From the NCBI GenBank assembly GCA_037833965.1, contig AP031357.1, positions 5,600,001-5,664,000 on the forward strand: a stretch of DNA of 64,000 nt, given 5' to 3'. Of the stretch, positions 10,101 to 23,500 are shown in pieces. The translations under genes were made by a program, and so were the position numbers. The notes below the pieces were generated by a model, which did no database searches, had not been told where the DNA came from, and saw only the letters and a list, made by a program, of their open reading frames with translations. The stretch comes from Marchantia polymorpha subsp. ruderalis (lineage: Eukaryota; Streptophyta; Marchantiopsida; Marchantiales; Marchantiaceae). How positions within the stretch are numbered: position 1 is the first letter of the stretch; the number at the start of each line of letters is the position of its first letter.

Positions 10101-12839
10101 TTCTTGAAATAAAATTTACAAAATAATTTAAAATACAATAATATAACACTTACAAACATAAGTTTTCAGATTTTTTTCTGAATTGTAAATATTTTGATTT
10201 ATTTAACATTTAAATATGTTTCTTAGCAAAAATTAAAATCTTTCTACACATTTCTAAAATTATAAATTTTAAGTATAAATAATTAAAAATACAACATCTT
10301 TAAAATCAGATTGATGCTTTATATAATCTTGATGTGATTTGCAATATTAATTGGTGATATTGATTTTAGTGTATATACACCCAACACACACCCACACAGT
10401 CTTAGTGATATACACCCAAGAAATGCCACGCTATACACCCAAGTAACTGTGCAGCAGGGGTGCATAGCGATTGTTTCATCCGGCGTGGCATTTCTTGGGT
10501 GCATACCACTAAAATTGTGTGGGTGTGTTGGGTGTATATACACCCAAATCACTACACTCATATTAATCTTGATGAAAAATATAATTTTGATTAAAATTGA
10601 ATATTTTGATGTTTGTTAAAAGTTAAATTTGTTTCATTTTTGTCACAATAAAATATCTCTACTTCATATAGAAATTTTCTATGATTCGTATATTCAAACT
10701 TTTTTTATTTAAATTTCAAATAAAAAACGTTATGTAAAGAAATTTTAAATCAAAAATTGGAAAAAAATATTTAAAACTCAAATTTTTTATCCTCAGAAAA
10801 GATGTATGAATTTAATAGAAAATTTAAAAATAGATTTTTGAAATCTTTATCTGGATTATATATAGTTTTCAAAGAAAATTAAGAATTAAATTTTTTTCAA
10901 ATATTTATTTTGTGATGTGCTTTTGGCCCCTTTGGATTAGATAAAAATCATGATGAAATCATCCTGTTAGTTTAATTAGAAAATCACAAATATTTTTATC
11001 TGACTACATTAATTATTGCATTTTTAACCAAGAAAAACCAATATTACAAACCGTTATTTTGAATGACAATTGAAATTTTTTTCATGACATTATATGTCAT
11101 AATCAATTCTATTTTTTTAATACATTTTCTTTCTGTTTAAAGTTACAGAAAAAAAAATGATAAAAAAAATTTATTGTTATGAAATTCTTAATTACTTCTT
11201 GAATTGTTGAATGTTGTAATTCATTGAATGATATAAGTTCTTCATGTTTCAAGAAAAATTTGAATCGGAAAAGCAGAAGATGGTAATGTTTATTTAAAAT
11301 ATCTAATTTTGTGTTATATGTAGATAGATTCTTATTGGATTCTGATAGATATTTATTTGAAGAGATAGTGCTTTACTACGCTTTGTATATATGAATATTG
11401 TATTTTTCTTGATTTGGAAAAAATTTAAAATTTTCTTGCATTTATTTTAAATGATTTTTAGTTTATTTTAGATAAGTCAATTTTTTTTGGCATTTCATGA
11501 TTTTTATATTGGTTTATGGAGTTGTCAATTCTGGCTAATATTGTATTTATTATTGCTATTTGTATTTCGTTATTTGATAGTAATGTGCATTCAATATGAA
11601 TATAACTTCAACTTTGCTTTCTACATATCAATGATATCAAAAGTTTAAATAATTTACAAGAACAAACATCAAGAGCTTGATAAAAACATAAAAATTTGGA
11701 TATAGTCATTTGATATCTCTTGTATCTTAAAATAAGTTGTTTGATCTGGAACATGTATTTATAAGATTCAAATATTACATAAAAAATGCATCCAATACTA
11801 AAAAGTTTCATTCTTTTACATGTAAAGTTTATTTATGTGTTTATGATATATTGAAAAATTGAATTCATAAACGAGAAAGAGTCACATATAACATTATAGA
11901 AAACAAAAAATATGTTTTAACTTAGTTTCATGTACCTTGACATTTATATTTGACAAATAATAATACTTAGAATTTGAATCTCATTAGCTTATACAATCTT
12001 GAAATCAGATATTTTGTCAACCTGATCTTTCATGTGATTCTTCATCTCTACAAATAGCACAAGACTGGTTTTTTTATTATTTCTTTTTATTAAGAAAATG
12101 TTTTTATATTAAAATATGATTGATGAAATTGATTAGTCATATGATAAATTGTAAATATGCAAATTTTAGTGATGTTAGATTGATCAAATAAAGCACATGA
12201 TGAAATAAAATTATGTGAATGAAGTCAAATGATATATCAACATATGCATAAAAATGCAATAAAAATAAAAAAATGCAAAAAATGCAAAACTTATTATTCT
12301 TATATCGTGATCAATCACTATATTTTGGTATCTCTTAGGCCGCTGCCATATGACCGGCAACCAACACTAAGTACATGGCTAGGAGTTTGTACCACAAGGC
12401 AAGCCGCAACCTTCGAAGTGAGAAGCAACCGACAAGGTGCTGTTGCAGCAGACTCCTCGTTAAGTCTGTCAAGATAAAACATTAGATTTTCTAACTTCCA
12501 ACACAATCTTTGTCTGCATTGAAACTTCAATAGACTTCATGCAATTTTAACTCCAAGCCCTCAATTCCATCTGCTCCTTATTGAAATTTTCCCCTTCTTA
12601 GCTATTCCATAGAAGATAACATAATGTACATTAATATCCAAGGACTCATTTTTCTTCTTTTCTTGCAGTTCACATTGTTTTGCACACAGAAAAGTTTTAA
12701 TAGAGATGAAAGTGTCATTTTCATGTTGCATTGACAAAAAATGTCTTGCATATCAATTAAGGTGCAGAGATTCATGCTAGAGCGTGTGATGAGAGCCTGA
12801 TGTTTATGAGCCCACGACATAGGGTTGGAATAACTCGGA
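10101..12839. other. AT-rich intergenic DNA
   Basis: Apart from the foldback element, this stretch holds no supportable gene. It is AT-rich up to about 12.3 kb, then of mixed composition with a short GC-richer patch near 12340-12470. Open frames are short and overlap on both strands. Confidence 0.5.
10362..10552. mobile_element. Foldback / MITE-like inverted-repeat element
   Basis: Two arms of about 70 bp are near-perfect inverted copies. The left arm runs 10362-10432 (GTGTATATACACCCAACACA ... AAATGCCACGC) and the right arm 10483-10552 (GCGTGGCATTTCTTGGGTGC ... TGTTGGGTGTATATACACCC). An inner pair (CTATACACCC and GGGTGCATAG) extends the stem. The middle is about 50 bp. There is no convincing reading frame and no target duplication I could fix by eye. 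The words TATACACCCAA recur four times. It could be a small non-autonomous DNA transposon, or the source of a long hairpin RNA. Confidence 0.75.
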
Positions 12840-13990
12840 TTCTTCGATCGGAACTTGCTCTGCTGTTTAAATGTGAGTAAGTTAAAGTATCGCATGCGGA
12901 TGGATGTTTTCACATTCGAGTTCTTGTGTTCCTCACTCGCGCCTTCATTGCAGAGACAAGATATCAACATGCGATCAGCTATGCTAGATCAAGTGAAGGT
13001 GGCGGTTTCTATATTAAGATTGATCACAAATAACTTCATGCACAACATTGTGGATTTGTATAGGACTGATCTGTCAACAAATCAATTGGATGTTAATCAA
13101 TTCACTAATGTTTTGACATTGCTACTACTTAAAAAATACAGTCGTTGGTACTTCACTATCACTATAGACAAATTTGCTAGGACATTTGAAAGTATTTATT
13201 GAATACCATATGTGATTGATGTGGTGGGTGATTCACATATATTATTGATGAATAATATGCTACATACGGCCAATTATTACAATCGTTAGGATTTTTACTC
13301 TATGCTACTCCAGGGTGTTGTATCCAACAAGTGTATAGTATGGAAGTTTGATATATGATGGAAAGGATCTCTGCATGACGCTTACCTATGGAGATAACCT
13401 CAATTGGTCAATTCTGCAAGGCTGAAAAGTTTGCGCCTTACGCTTTGGTTGGAAATGCGGCCTACCCATGCTGCCTTTGGATATTAGGCTCCTTCAGAGA
13501 TCACAAACACAAGTTAACTCTAGAGGAATACAACTGAAACTTCGTTCATAATTCCACTCGTATGTGCATTGAGCGAGCATTTGTAATGCTCAAGGGTAGG
13601 TGACGAATAATGTTTAAAAATAATAATGTGCAATTCAAGAATGTATTTGAATTGGTGAGTACTTGATTTGTGCTACACAACACATGCATCATCATAGGAG
13701 ACAACTTTTGAAAAACGGAGTGATTGTTAGATGCATCGTACGAAATGCTCTATGGGTTGTTACTTATGACACCTTTGGGGTTTACGAGACAAAAGAAGCT
13801 TGAGGTGGCCAACCACGCTCCACATAGCATCGTTGGAATTGAAGAGAGTTTGAAGAAACATTAGAGTACATTAAACATGAGAATTACAGATTTTAATGAC
13901 AATTGGAGGTAAAACTGCAAAAGAGTTAATTGTAAGGCGGAATGGCATTGCCAAGAGCTTGTGGATGGCTGAACATGGAAGTGTGTGGAA
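12840..13990 (+). pseudogene. PIF/Harbinger (HARBI1/ALP1-like) transposase, decayed
   Basis: The plus strand, read through several stops and frameshifts, follows a Harbinger transposase from end to end. The N-terminal part (about 12855-13202) reads FEFLCSSLAPSLQRQDINMR and then VAVSILRLITNNF. It is followed by a decayed first-Asp block near 13205-13245 (DVVGDSHILL) and by YYNR, LLQGVV and FDI-WKGSLHDAYLW (second Asp). The DDE_Tnp_4 core near 13440-13710 reads GNAAYPC, RDHKHKLTLEEYN, NSTRMCIERAF (catalytic Glu), MLKGR and VLHNTCII. A C-terminal RNGIAKSLW-like piece is seen near 13950. At least three in-frame stops interrupt the core alone, two of them apparently where family members have Trp or Cys. 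It cannot make an active enzyme. No terminal inverted repeats were found. Confidence 0.9.
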
Positions 13991-16900
13991 AAAAAGTTCT
14001 TTATGTACGTTGATTAGCCTAACTTAGTTCATTAAGTGATCAACTAGAGCTTATCAATCAATTTTTTCATGGTTTTTTGCCTACTCATTTATAAAGTCAT
14101 TATTATAACATCCTTGGTCTTTGAGTTATCCAAGTCATTGCTCCTTCCGCTTAAGCTCCAGCAATCTTAATGAGTTTTTACTGCTTTTTTGCTCTGTTGT
14201 GTTTGTCTTCAAAGTGACGGTGCACTTCACTCCATATTTGTTTACAACACTAACATAGACATGTGACACAACATTCGTCTTGTCAAACATAAATTTGGCC
14301 ACCAAGTGATACCATCGTCATTTCTTCCATTGTTGTGATCCGGACTGCAAATTCATCGCCTTGTATTTTTTGTAATTTTTATAGATTGTTCTTCATTTCT
14401 TTCTACATGACTCACTATACCTATAAAAGTTGGGGCACTTTGACACAAGCTTTGTGTGATGTCGTGAACAATTATCCAAACCTGAACACAACATGGAATC
14501 ATGAGATTCAAAAACAACAAGTATATTAACTTCAAATCTAAAAAACCCAAACAAGAAATCAAATAATGTAAGTAATACAAGCCATTGGTGTAGTAGTTTT
14601 AAATGCAACATAAGAAGCCATTAGTGCAAGCTCAAAAAATATGATTAGCAGCAAATAAACGCAATTGATTGTAATTCAGCAATTTGCTTAAAAAAAACAT
14701 TTCAAGAAATCTTTGATGTACAATAGTAGACTGTGATCTGCAGTTGATTTTGGGCCAGCAGCTTGTAGAAAAAATATATACAGTTACAGCAAACTACGAC
14801 TGGCAGCTGATTGTAATTCAACAGCTTGCTAAAGAAAAAAAACCAATTCCAACAAACTTATGTAAACATTCATATTGTAAATCAACACACAAGCCTAATC
14901 ATATTGTGGTTGCAAACCACAAGAAAGTGTAGTAGATTGCAATGATGCTCCTTAAAGTGATGGTATTTTTTTTGACATTTTGAGATTGTTATAAATATAA
15001 AAAATGGATAAAATCACACAAATATTAAAGATCAATGTAAGATGAAACACTTTGAAGCAACTGTACATTTCTAAAACCAACATAGCACACACCACACATA
15101 ACAAATACAATGAATTGAAGGCAATATTGCCAACTTCAACTTGCTTAAGGGGGTTGAAAAAGTGCTGTGCATTTTATTTCCGGATTGCAATCAACTAAAT
15201 GATATAGTGATCACTTTAATGCCCACCACTCTTCACAACATACACTTCCTACTTCACGTCTTTCAATTGGTTTCAGATTTTTGTTGAACAACTATTTGTT
15301 TTTTGTCAATTTTGACTGCTTCGCATCACATTCAAGCAAGTTGTGCTTGCGAGAGCCACCCGTGAGGTCCACAGGGGCGCTGGTACTACCATGGCTTGCA
15401 AGTGAAAACCCCATATCCAGAAGAAAATGCATTCTTGATTATGAAAAGAGAAACGGCATTTGAACTACCAGGCGTGGAAAACCTCCAAAAAATGACGCAA
15501 GTGAAATGATACTTCCTTGTGGATGAAATTTGGATTTCATTTGAATTTGGCAACGAATACGTGGTTTGCATGCGCAACACCTGCACGCGGCAAAGCTCCT
15601 TATGAATCTATGACGGGCAAGCACACAAACATCACAAAACTCTAAACATCTGCAAGGGTTGAGGAGCACCTAAAAAATAAAAAAAATAAACCATAAACTC
15701 AAAAAATATTTAAATTAAAGGGACAAAAGTGATAAACTTGGACTTAAGAGTAGGGAGAGCTTTGTCAAATTGATGCAAGCAGGTGTGGAGAGTGAGGGCT
15801 CCGTCTAATTGCAATGTGGTGTGAGGAAGGTGGGAGGGCGCGATAATCCACATGGATTTGATGACATCGGAAACACATATTATCTAGGCGGAAGTACTTG
15901 GTACTTCGCAGCACCTGATTTCTCTACTAGCTAGGATACCCTAAACTGCCGCTCACTCCCGTGTGGTAACGGGGAGCTGGCCGACCAATTACTGGCGCGG
16001 TTTCACTGCCCTGCCTGTCGTGTGGCTTGAACCTAATATTTCACACATATTTAGTCTGAATATTTGATTAAGTAGTGTAAATGAAAGAAATAACATAATT
16101 CAATTATCATATTTTAATAGATAATAAAGACAACAAGATGTATATATGTGATCCAAAATATAATATTTGAAAAGTAGCATTGATACCTTGACTATTCTAT
16201 CACTTACAAGATTCAATATATTGCAAATGACATCGTGTGTCAGTCTTTCACCTTTGAAAGGTTTATATGTCAAAAGTGTCAAATGCATCTACATTCAAAT
16301 CACATTATAAGAAAGCATGCTTAATTCAAGTGAATGGTACAAATTTTAAGTTATAATCATCCATATGAAGTATATTTTCAAATGAAAATATTCAGTAGTA
16401 TGTATTCCATCACAAGCTTTTTATATATATATATAAAAGATTCAGAAATAATAAAGAGTGATTATTATCTACTATAGATGTGAAATCATGCAGGCCTTCT
16501 TTCATGGTAAGATAGTATTTGCATCCAAAGATAATGGAGCTCAATAACACTAATTTGACTAGTCATATGATCATGACTATAATTATAACCTTGACAATCT
16601 TATTAGTTTTTAAAAAAATTTATGATTTATGTTATTATAATTTTGAACGTATAAAATAACAAACGATTGATATGAAGGAGCAATCATAAACCTTAGGCGA
16701 TGTCTGCGTGCGGTTTGACACTGATTTTTCAAATATTGTATGTTATATCGGACAGAAGACTCATATAATAATTATAGTCACTAGCTCATAAACCCATGAG
16801 CTATTTCTTTTAGGGCTTGATGTGTTCTTTCCAATAATATTGGGTGGTCTACTTGACGACCTATATAATCAAACTGAAACATCTTAGACAGGACAAAAGA

Positions 16901-17400
16901 AGTGTTGGAACTAGCGGGAAAAGGAGACATGTTCCCTGAGCATCTATATTCCAAGTGTAGCAGGTAAAATATATGCACAAGATAACTCAGTGTCATTTTT
17001 GCTATCGGTATTGGAAAGGACAAAGCAGACATTTCTTCGCACTGTAGAGGGTTGAATAAATATACATCGTAGGTGAAAGTTTATGATTTTTAATCTTTAC
17101 TTTGGGCTAGGAGAAAAGTACATGTATTCAACCAGTGGTTTAAATTTTTTCGTTCCTCTTGTTTCTTCATTAATCTTGAAAGGAATGAAGATACACAGAT
17201 GGCATTTTTTTCCTGAAGGGTTAACGGAAAAGGTATTGAATTATTGAGTCATTGTAGGAAGAATTGGATATGGTTGTGACAATAAAATAGTGTCATCCAC
17301 TTTAGGAATGCGTGTAAGATCTTTTCGAATTTCATGCACCTCCCAGCTTTGATAGCTACAAACTTTCCTTTGCCATCTCACTCGCTCCTTTTCTCGACAG
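13991..17400. other. Intergenic, no gene seen
   Basis: Mixed AT-rich DNA. Part of 14.1-14.6 kb might be a decayed Myb/SANT-like second frame of the Harbinger element on the minus strand, but the match is too weak to call. A GC-richer block lies at about 15.75-16.03 kb. Short AT palindromes occur near 16425. No exon structure could be supported. Confidence 0.4.
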
Positions 17401-19404
17401 GGTGCTTTTGTCAGTCTGATGGTGTGTTTAGAAAGAGAAGTGCCGATGCAAGCCACCACCATGGTTCCGTTCCAACAAGCAAAGCGGACACGAGGTCATC
17501 GTAAAGAAGCGAATGTCTACGTACTCCCGTTCATACTGTACTCGCATTCAGTATCCTACATCGCAAAGACGTAGCGGAGCCTCGTACTCGTTCGTTCCAA
17601 CATGTGCAAACTGTGGTAGTCACGTGATACTTGTGGAAGGCCGAGAAATGATATTCTAAGCTACAAAATCCGAAACATTTGTTCCAGCGCGCGTCGGAAG
17701 AGCATATGGAGTAGGCATGGATGGGCCTTGGAAGCCTCGGAAGCCTTCCGTCGGCAGTCTGCAGATAGGGCAAATCGATTCTCTCACTCGAACGGATTTT
17801 GCGAGCCTGCGAACAATGGAACTCGCGTTGACAGAAGTATATGTGGAAGGTAATGATTAACATCTTTTTGTTTGATCCGTTCAAAAAGAGCGACCTGTTG
17901 TAATCTGCAACAGGAGTCGTCCAAATGATACGGTCACGTCCAGGACTGGGGCATCGGGGAGGAGATCCATGAGTAGTGCTCGGAAGATGCCACCCCCCCA
18001 GGGAACCTGCTCTCGCCATTTGAACACGGCGTGGTTGACCACGACCGAGTCACCCACTCCCTCCCCGCCTTCTTGTCCTGCACAGAAGGTCCTGTGAAAG
18101 GTGTAAAGTACGTGCATACGAAAAGGGTCATTATTCATTCTTTTACGTAGTAGTCTCGCGGAACAAAAGGCTACTCTACTTACCGCGGCCTACTTGTATG
18201 GGAAAAGCTAGAACGTTACGCAAAGAATTGAATGGAAAGAGGAGCTCATGAATGTAGCCCATGGGTTCTAGATATCATTGACTTGAGCTGGTAGTGAGCA
18301 GCAGTAATATCCCGTCTCCGGCAGTAAGTCTCTCTCTGTGTTTGTGTGCTGCTGCTGCTGGCCTTCGGGCTTCGCGTTTGCCCTACACGCTCCCTCCTCT
18401 CGAGGGACCTCACTTGTTCGTAGGTCATCGATCTGGGAGATTCTCCACACCGTTTGCGCGTGGCGTGAGGGTCTTCCGATTTCACTCTCAGAGAAAATCT
18501 TGTGCTCTGAAAGCTCGAGGTTTTTTCACTCTGCCAGGGGGAGGAAGGACTCGTCGGATGTAAAAGGCTCCTGGCTCAAGGTGGATTCCCGACCCCGATC
18601 TCCTTCATTGCAGATTGCACAACAGCAGACATCAGACATCAGTCATCAGTCAGGCTCTTTCCGTATCCACAAATTTACTCGCAGTCCTACACAGCAGCAA
18701 AGAGTTAACGTAGAACACACAGTTGCAGCCCTCCCGGGAGATTGCTTCGAATCGAAAGCGGTGGAAGGGACTGGAATCTCCGGAGATCACCTTCCATCCA
18801 CAGTATATAATTCACTGGGCGACGGAACGCATGCGCCTGCACAAGCTGACGGTTATCTGCACGATCTGATTTGACTTCCGCTCGAGTGATTCTCTGCTCT
18901 GGGACTTTGGACGAGCCCAAAAGTCCTACTCTTTACAAGGACGGACGAAAGGGGTCGAGTTCTCACCTTCCCCCTTCTCGCAAACGGCAAGCAACACCTG
19001 AAGTGACCGGCGTAGGAGGTCAAGAGAGGGAGGGAGAGAAGTACAGCACATACTATACAAAGACTCCCTATCTCCAGAATATCTTACAGGTCCACTTGGC
19101 TCTAACAGCCTAGGAGATTTTTAGCCGTTTGCTGCACATGACAATAGGGCATATCAATGGCTCATCATCATAACGCTGATAATATTCGAGCGGCATTCGA
19201 ATCCGTTGTATTCTCGTGGCGCCGCACTTATCCATGAGCAGCCTATTCCTAAGCTCCAAATAAGTATTATTCTATAATACTCGGGCCCCCGAGTACTATT
19301 AAAAAATTTACTTGTCTTATCCCACCTCCCAACTCTCTTCCAGCGATAAGTATATCTTAGGCCCGATAATAGCACATGTTTTGCTTCTGAGGTTCGGGTT
19401 TTGA

Positions 19405-19426
19405 ATATATATATATATATATATAT
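19405..19426. repeat. (AT)11 microsatellite
   Basis: Uninterrupted AT dinucleotides seen directly. Confidence 0.95.
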
Positions 19427-19977
19427 CTAATTTTTTATTTTTATTTTTATCTGGATGAGCTATTGGTATGACTTCTCCGGGAAAGAAGGACGTGCTGGCC
19501 ATAGCTCGGCTGTGATCAGCTTGAAAGTTTATTGAATTATAGTTAAGAACGTGTACGATTCAGAGGGGAAATCTGAAAATAATGCTTACCAGAAAACAAA
19601 CTGTCGTGCACAAATATTCAGTGCATCTGTCTGCGTTAGACAGCAGCAGCAGCACGGCGTACCGAGATTGGGGTCTTCCCTGGACTGCACCCATAGAGTC
19701 TCGTGTGGGCAGCGGCAGCGTACAGTATTCGAATACACGAGGCATGTGAAGTCTAGGTTCCATTATGCTGCTGCTGCACGCATGTACCTAATATTTGATG
19801 GACCGTCGACGATGTGGCTCATCAACGACGGACGGAGGGACATCGGCATGACTCGACCCGGTGTAAACAATTGGATTCAGATGTGGATAGGCGTGGTGCA
19901 TGGAAGCCAGGACTGGATACTTGAATCTAGAACACTTTCTTCCGACCCTCGGGACTGAGACCGGTATCGAAGAGAGG

Positions 19978-19996
19978 GAGCGAGCGAGCGAGCGAG
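19978..19996. repeat. (GAGC)n microsatellite
   Basis: About four and a half GAGC units in a row. Confidence 0.9.
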
Positions 19997-20530
19997 AGGA
20001 TATATGGTGATGGGTGAGGGTGGGCTCACGAGCTAGCGAGTATCGATCTTCGGGCTTGTCCTTGGAATCCCCATGTACCTATTCACATGTGTGTCCTTCG
20101 CTCGGAGGGTTCGAGCGCAAGGCTTTCCATGTGTGCTTTGTCCTCACCTCAACTGTTTTATGTTGTCCCAGTTACCGACTGATCTCTGAGACGAAGCTCA
20201 CAGTATTCCTCGATACCGTAATCGCTGGCTTCGTCGTCCTTGGTATGTGTACTGTACATGCTCCGCCATGAGTATCGAGAAGGATTCTCCGCTGGACGGA
20301 GATTGCGGAAGTATTTATGTGCTTCGGGTGACGTTATTCTTGCATCGTCGAGTTTTCTAAAGCTTTTGAGATTTCTCGGCGATTGATTGCCTGATGTCTC
20401 GGAACTCGACAGAAGGACATCTTTCAAAGTGTTGAATGATCTTGATCGAGTTTGACCTGTCACCGTCATTGGGCATGACAATTGTTTTTGGAGGGTTTTA
20501 CTTTCAGGGTTTCTTATGAACTAAATGAGC

Positions 20531-23500
20531 AAATCTTTTGCCAACTTCGAGTTCGAATTATGCTAAGCACCAAATCCGCCTTCAATTGGTCCGCAGGACA
20601 AGGTTAATAGTGAGGCCGTTGTACACACATATATACAAGTGACAAGTTTTGGGACCCAGTCGGTGATTTGTTACCCATCCTACTATAATAAGTGTGGCAA
20701 GTGGACTTTAACTTGTCAAAATGTCTATAGGCATGTTTAAAATTCAATAATTTGTTTCTCTAGACTTGAAATAATGTACACCAATTTGAAGAAATATTAT
20801 ACAGAGACCAATTGAGTTTCGAGATCCATGCATTTTCTATTTCTTTTGAGAGTTTAAGTGTTAACATGTGAATTCATGTAATGACATTGTGGTGTGAATT
20901 TTCAGATATGCTCGCAGTTTATTTTCTGTAATAAGGGGTTTCACAACAAGCACATCCTACATTTATTATATCCAAGAAAACGAAATTATGGGGATTCCCA
21001 TAGGTCCTTGCGGGAAATTAGATAGACCCCGCATAATTCAATTCAATTTAATGGGGGATTGGCTCAGTGCATGTAACATGTTAAGAGATGAAAATTATGT
21101 GCCGAATTACACTGAACACTGTGAATATAGTTGTGAATCTCCCTTGCGTGCAAATTTGGGAGAATAAACATAATGAGACTAAATGTCACCACATGAACTG
21201 AGGTTTTGAAAACAGCATAAGGACCATTCATACGAATCAGATGCAATTATAACACGAACGAGTTATGGTATAGACATCAATTCGTAACAAAGAATGTATT
21301 GCTGTTAACTCCGAGGCTCGGGCTTGAAGAAAGAGAAGGACAATTTGCTTTTAAATTCCTTCAAGGCATGTAGAACGCAGCTTGTAAAGGTACATTTTGT
21401 TTTGAAGCATGACCTCAGAGATATAAATAAAGACATTAAATAATGTAACATGTGATAGAAAATTACAGCACTGCAGAACAAATTGGCAGTTCTCACTGAT
21501 AGCAAAGTACAAGAGGGAAGGATCTTTCTCTGTATTGATGTGCTTCACAGATGATGATCGGCGGGATAGGAGCCTACACTTGCTGTAAGAAGTCAAGACG
21601 ATTATGTCGGTTCGTCTTATGTTACTATTATTTGATGCCAAGTTGGTCAAACATAGCTTGTATAAGGACCCTCTTTTTGAACAATTTGTACTCCACTTGT
21701 AGATCTGATTAAGAGTGCAAAGTGGAAGACTGAATTTCATGCACCATGGACTCATGAGATCATGGGCAGTGGTCGCCTTGGACTTTCACAACCTCTAGTG
21801 TACCCCCAAGATTCAATGCGACCTCACCAGATCCAGATCTTGGAGGCGAGTGAGAAAGACACATATATCACTCGCCTTGTCTTTCATCATCACAGAGGGT
21901 TGTGCTTGCGTCATAATCACCGGGCAGGAGAATCGCGTAACGTGATATACAAGGCGGAAGGAAGGCTCTCCCAAGGAACCACCCCCCTCCTCCTTAAAAT
22001 GAGAACTTTGTACGTCGTCCGAAGTGGACAGATGGGAACCAAGAAAGGTCATAAATTCACCCGAAGGTGATATCAGAGCACAGTAAAGAGTTAGTTCACA
22101 AGTCTGCTTGATAAGTTGTGCATTGTGCATACACAGTGATACGAAGCGTGACGGTGATGGTTGCCGCTGCTGCTGTTGGCTGGGCACACAGACCAGACAG
22201 ACAGGTTCGAAGACAGCGGAGATTAGATTTCATGGACTATCATGCACATGAAATTTAAAGCTCGCTGGAGGAGGAGCACGCTGATGTGCCGAAGAAAGAA
22301 TGTGTAGGTGGATTTGGAAGACTGGACCGGTCACCGCTGCATGAACCATATCTCGCCGGTGACGGGAAGCGATGATTGGCATCTGGAGTGGACGAGCGAT
22401 GGTCGCCAGTGTACATCTTCCATCGAATCCCTACCCATTCGTGAAACGTGGAGGGGCCCTAAATGGACCGACTGAAGCAATTCAACCGAAACGCAAATGT
22501 TAGCCTTAAAAACAAAAGCCTGCCCCCGCAGGAGGAGGTGATGCTGCTGCTGTCTGTGTCGGCTCTAGGGCTAAATGAGGCTGCACTACGGAGGGCTCCG
22601 ATCTTCTCGCCCCGCCATAGTCTGGCAGCTGCCCGTTCGCTTGAAGGACGGGTGCTCCACTGTAGAAGAACAGAGTGGTGGCATCCGAGCTGCGGCCCCA
22701 GCGGCAGATCTCCACCCTCGAACCTGAGCGGACACGTGCCTCGAGGCAGCGGATATCCATAATGGTACTGGCAGACAAACGACGTGTCACAGCTGCTTTA
22801 TGGCGGGCTGGAGCGAGGGATTCCGGCAGGACTTTTATCCTCTACAGGCTTGCCGGGACTCCGTCACTGTCTGCGTGAGTATTTGAGATATCCGTGCCTC
22901 GGGACCTCGCGTTCGTGATCGAGCGAGAGGACGAAATTCAAACCAATAAAGAATCTAACCACCGTGAATATCTCGATGAGGGTTCGTTGACCTCATGCGC
23001 ATAATGGTCGCAGTTTCCCCATCCTCGGCCCGCATGTCATCTCGCTTGAATCTCCCCGGCGCTCGTTCGCCCTGTCGGTAGCGCATTTCCCGTCGGATGG
23101 TGTCCAGCGACTCCAGTCTCGCGAAAGTCGGGCATGGCGCGATCGTTCGTTCGTTCCATGCTCGATCTGCGATCCGTCAAGTTCGCATTATTTATCTCGA
23201 GATAATTGCATTATAACGGATGATGGTCACCAGATATGCCAAACATCAATGTCGCATTTTGTTCACATCCCAATCGCTCCTCCAAGAGGACCAATCGTAC
23301 GACCGTAATTTGTACTCTATCATACGTTTAACCGGTTGCCTTTCTATTTGATTTGGTAGCGGGCTCATCATCCCCCATTATGATTTATTGATTTCCCGAA
23401 AAAACAAAATGTTGACAAAGTGGTGGGTTGCCCGTGCAGAGACAAGTGCATGTTCGAAGACAATCACGTTTCGCTAAGTTGGTCAGGTTCGAGGTTTGTA

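Larger units (their letters stand above)
17401..20530. other. GC-richer block without a supportable gene
   Basis: This region is GC-richer, with CTG/CAG runs (18347-18361 and 19641-19654), a CT run near 18330 and a GAGC run at 19978-19996. These resemble plant promoter or leader DNA. Open frames of 80-178 codons exist on both strands (for example plus 18338-18874, minus 18138-17881), but they overlap, lack known domains and show no convincing splice links. An unrecognised gene or non-coding transcript is possible. Confidence 0.35.

Noticed and set aside
10362-10552. CRISPR-like reading of the repeated TATACACCC words
   Set aside because: The copies are inverted arms of one foldback, not evenly spaced direct repeats with spacers, and the genome is a plant's.
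14100-14460. Possible Myb/SANT-like second frame of the Harbinger element (minus strand)
   Set aside because: A few residues resemble the motif (HFEDKHNRAKKQ), but frames are broken and the key tryptophans cannot be placed; too weak to call.
17881-18138. Minus-strand frame with a hydrophobic, protein-like C-terminal part
   Set aside because: It looks somewhat protein-like, but I could not match it to any family or find neighbouring exons; it overlaps two other frames of similar quality.
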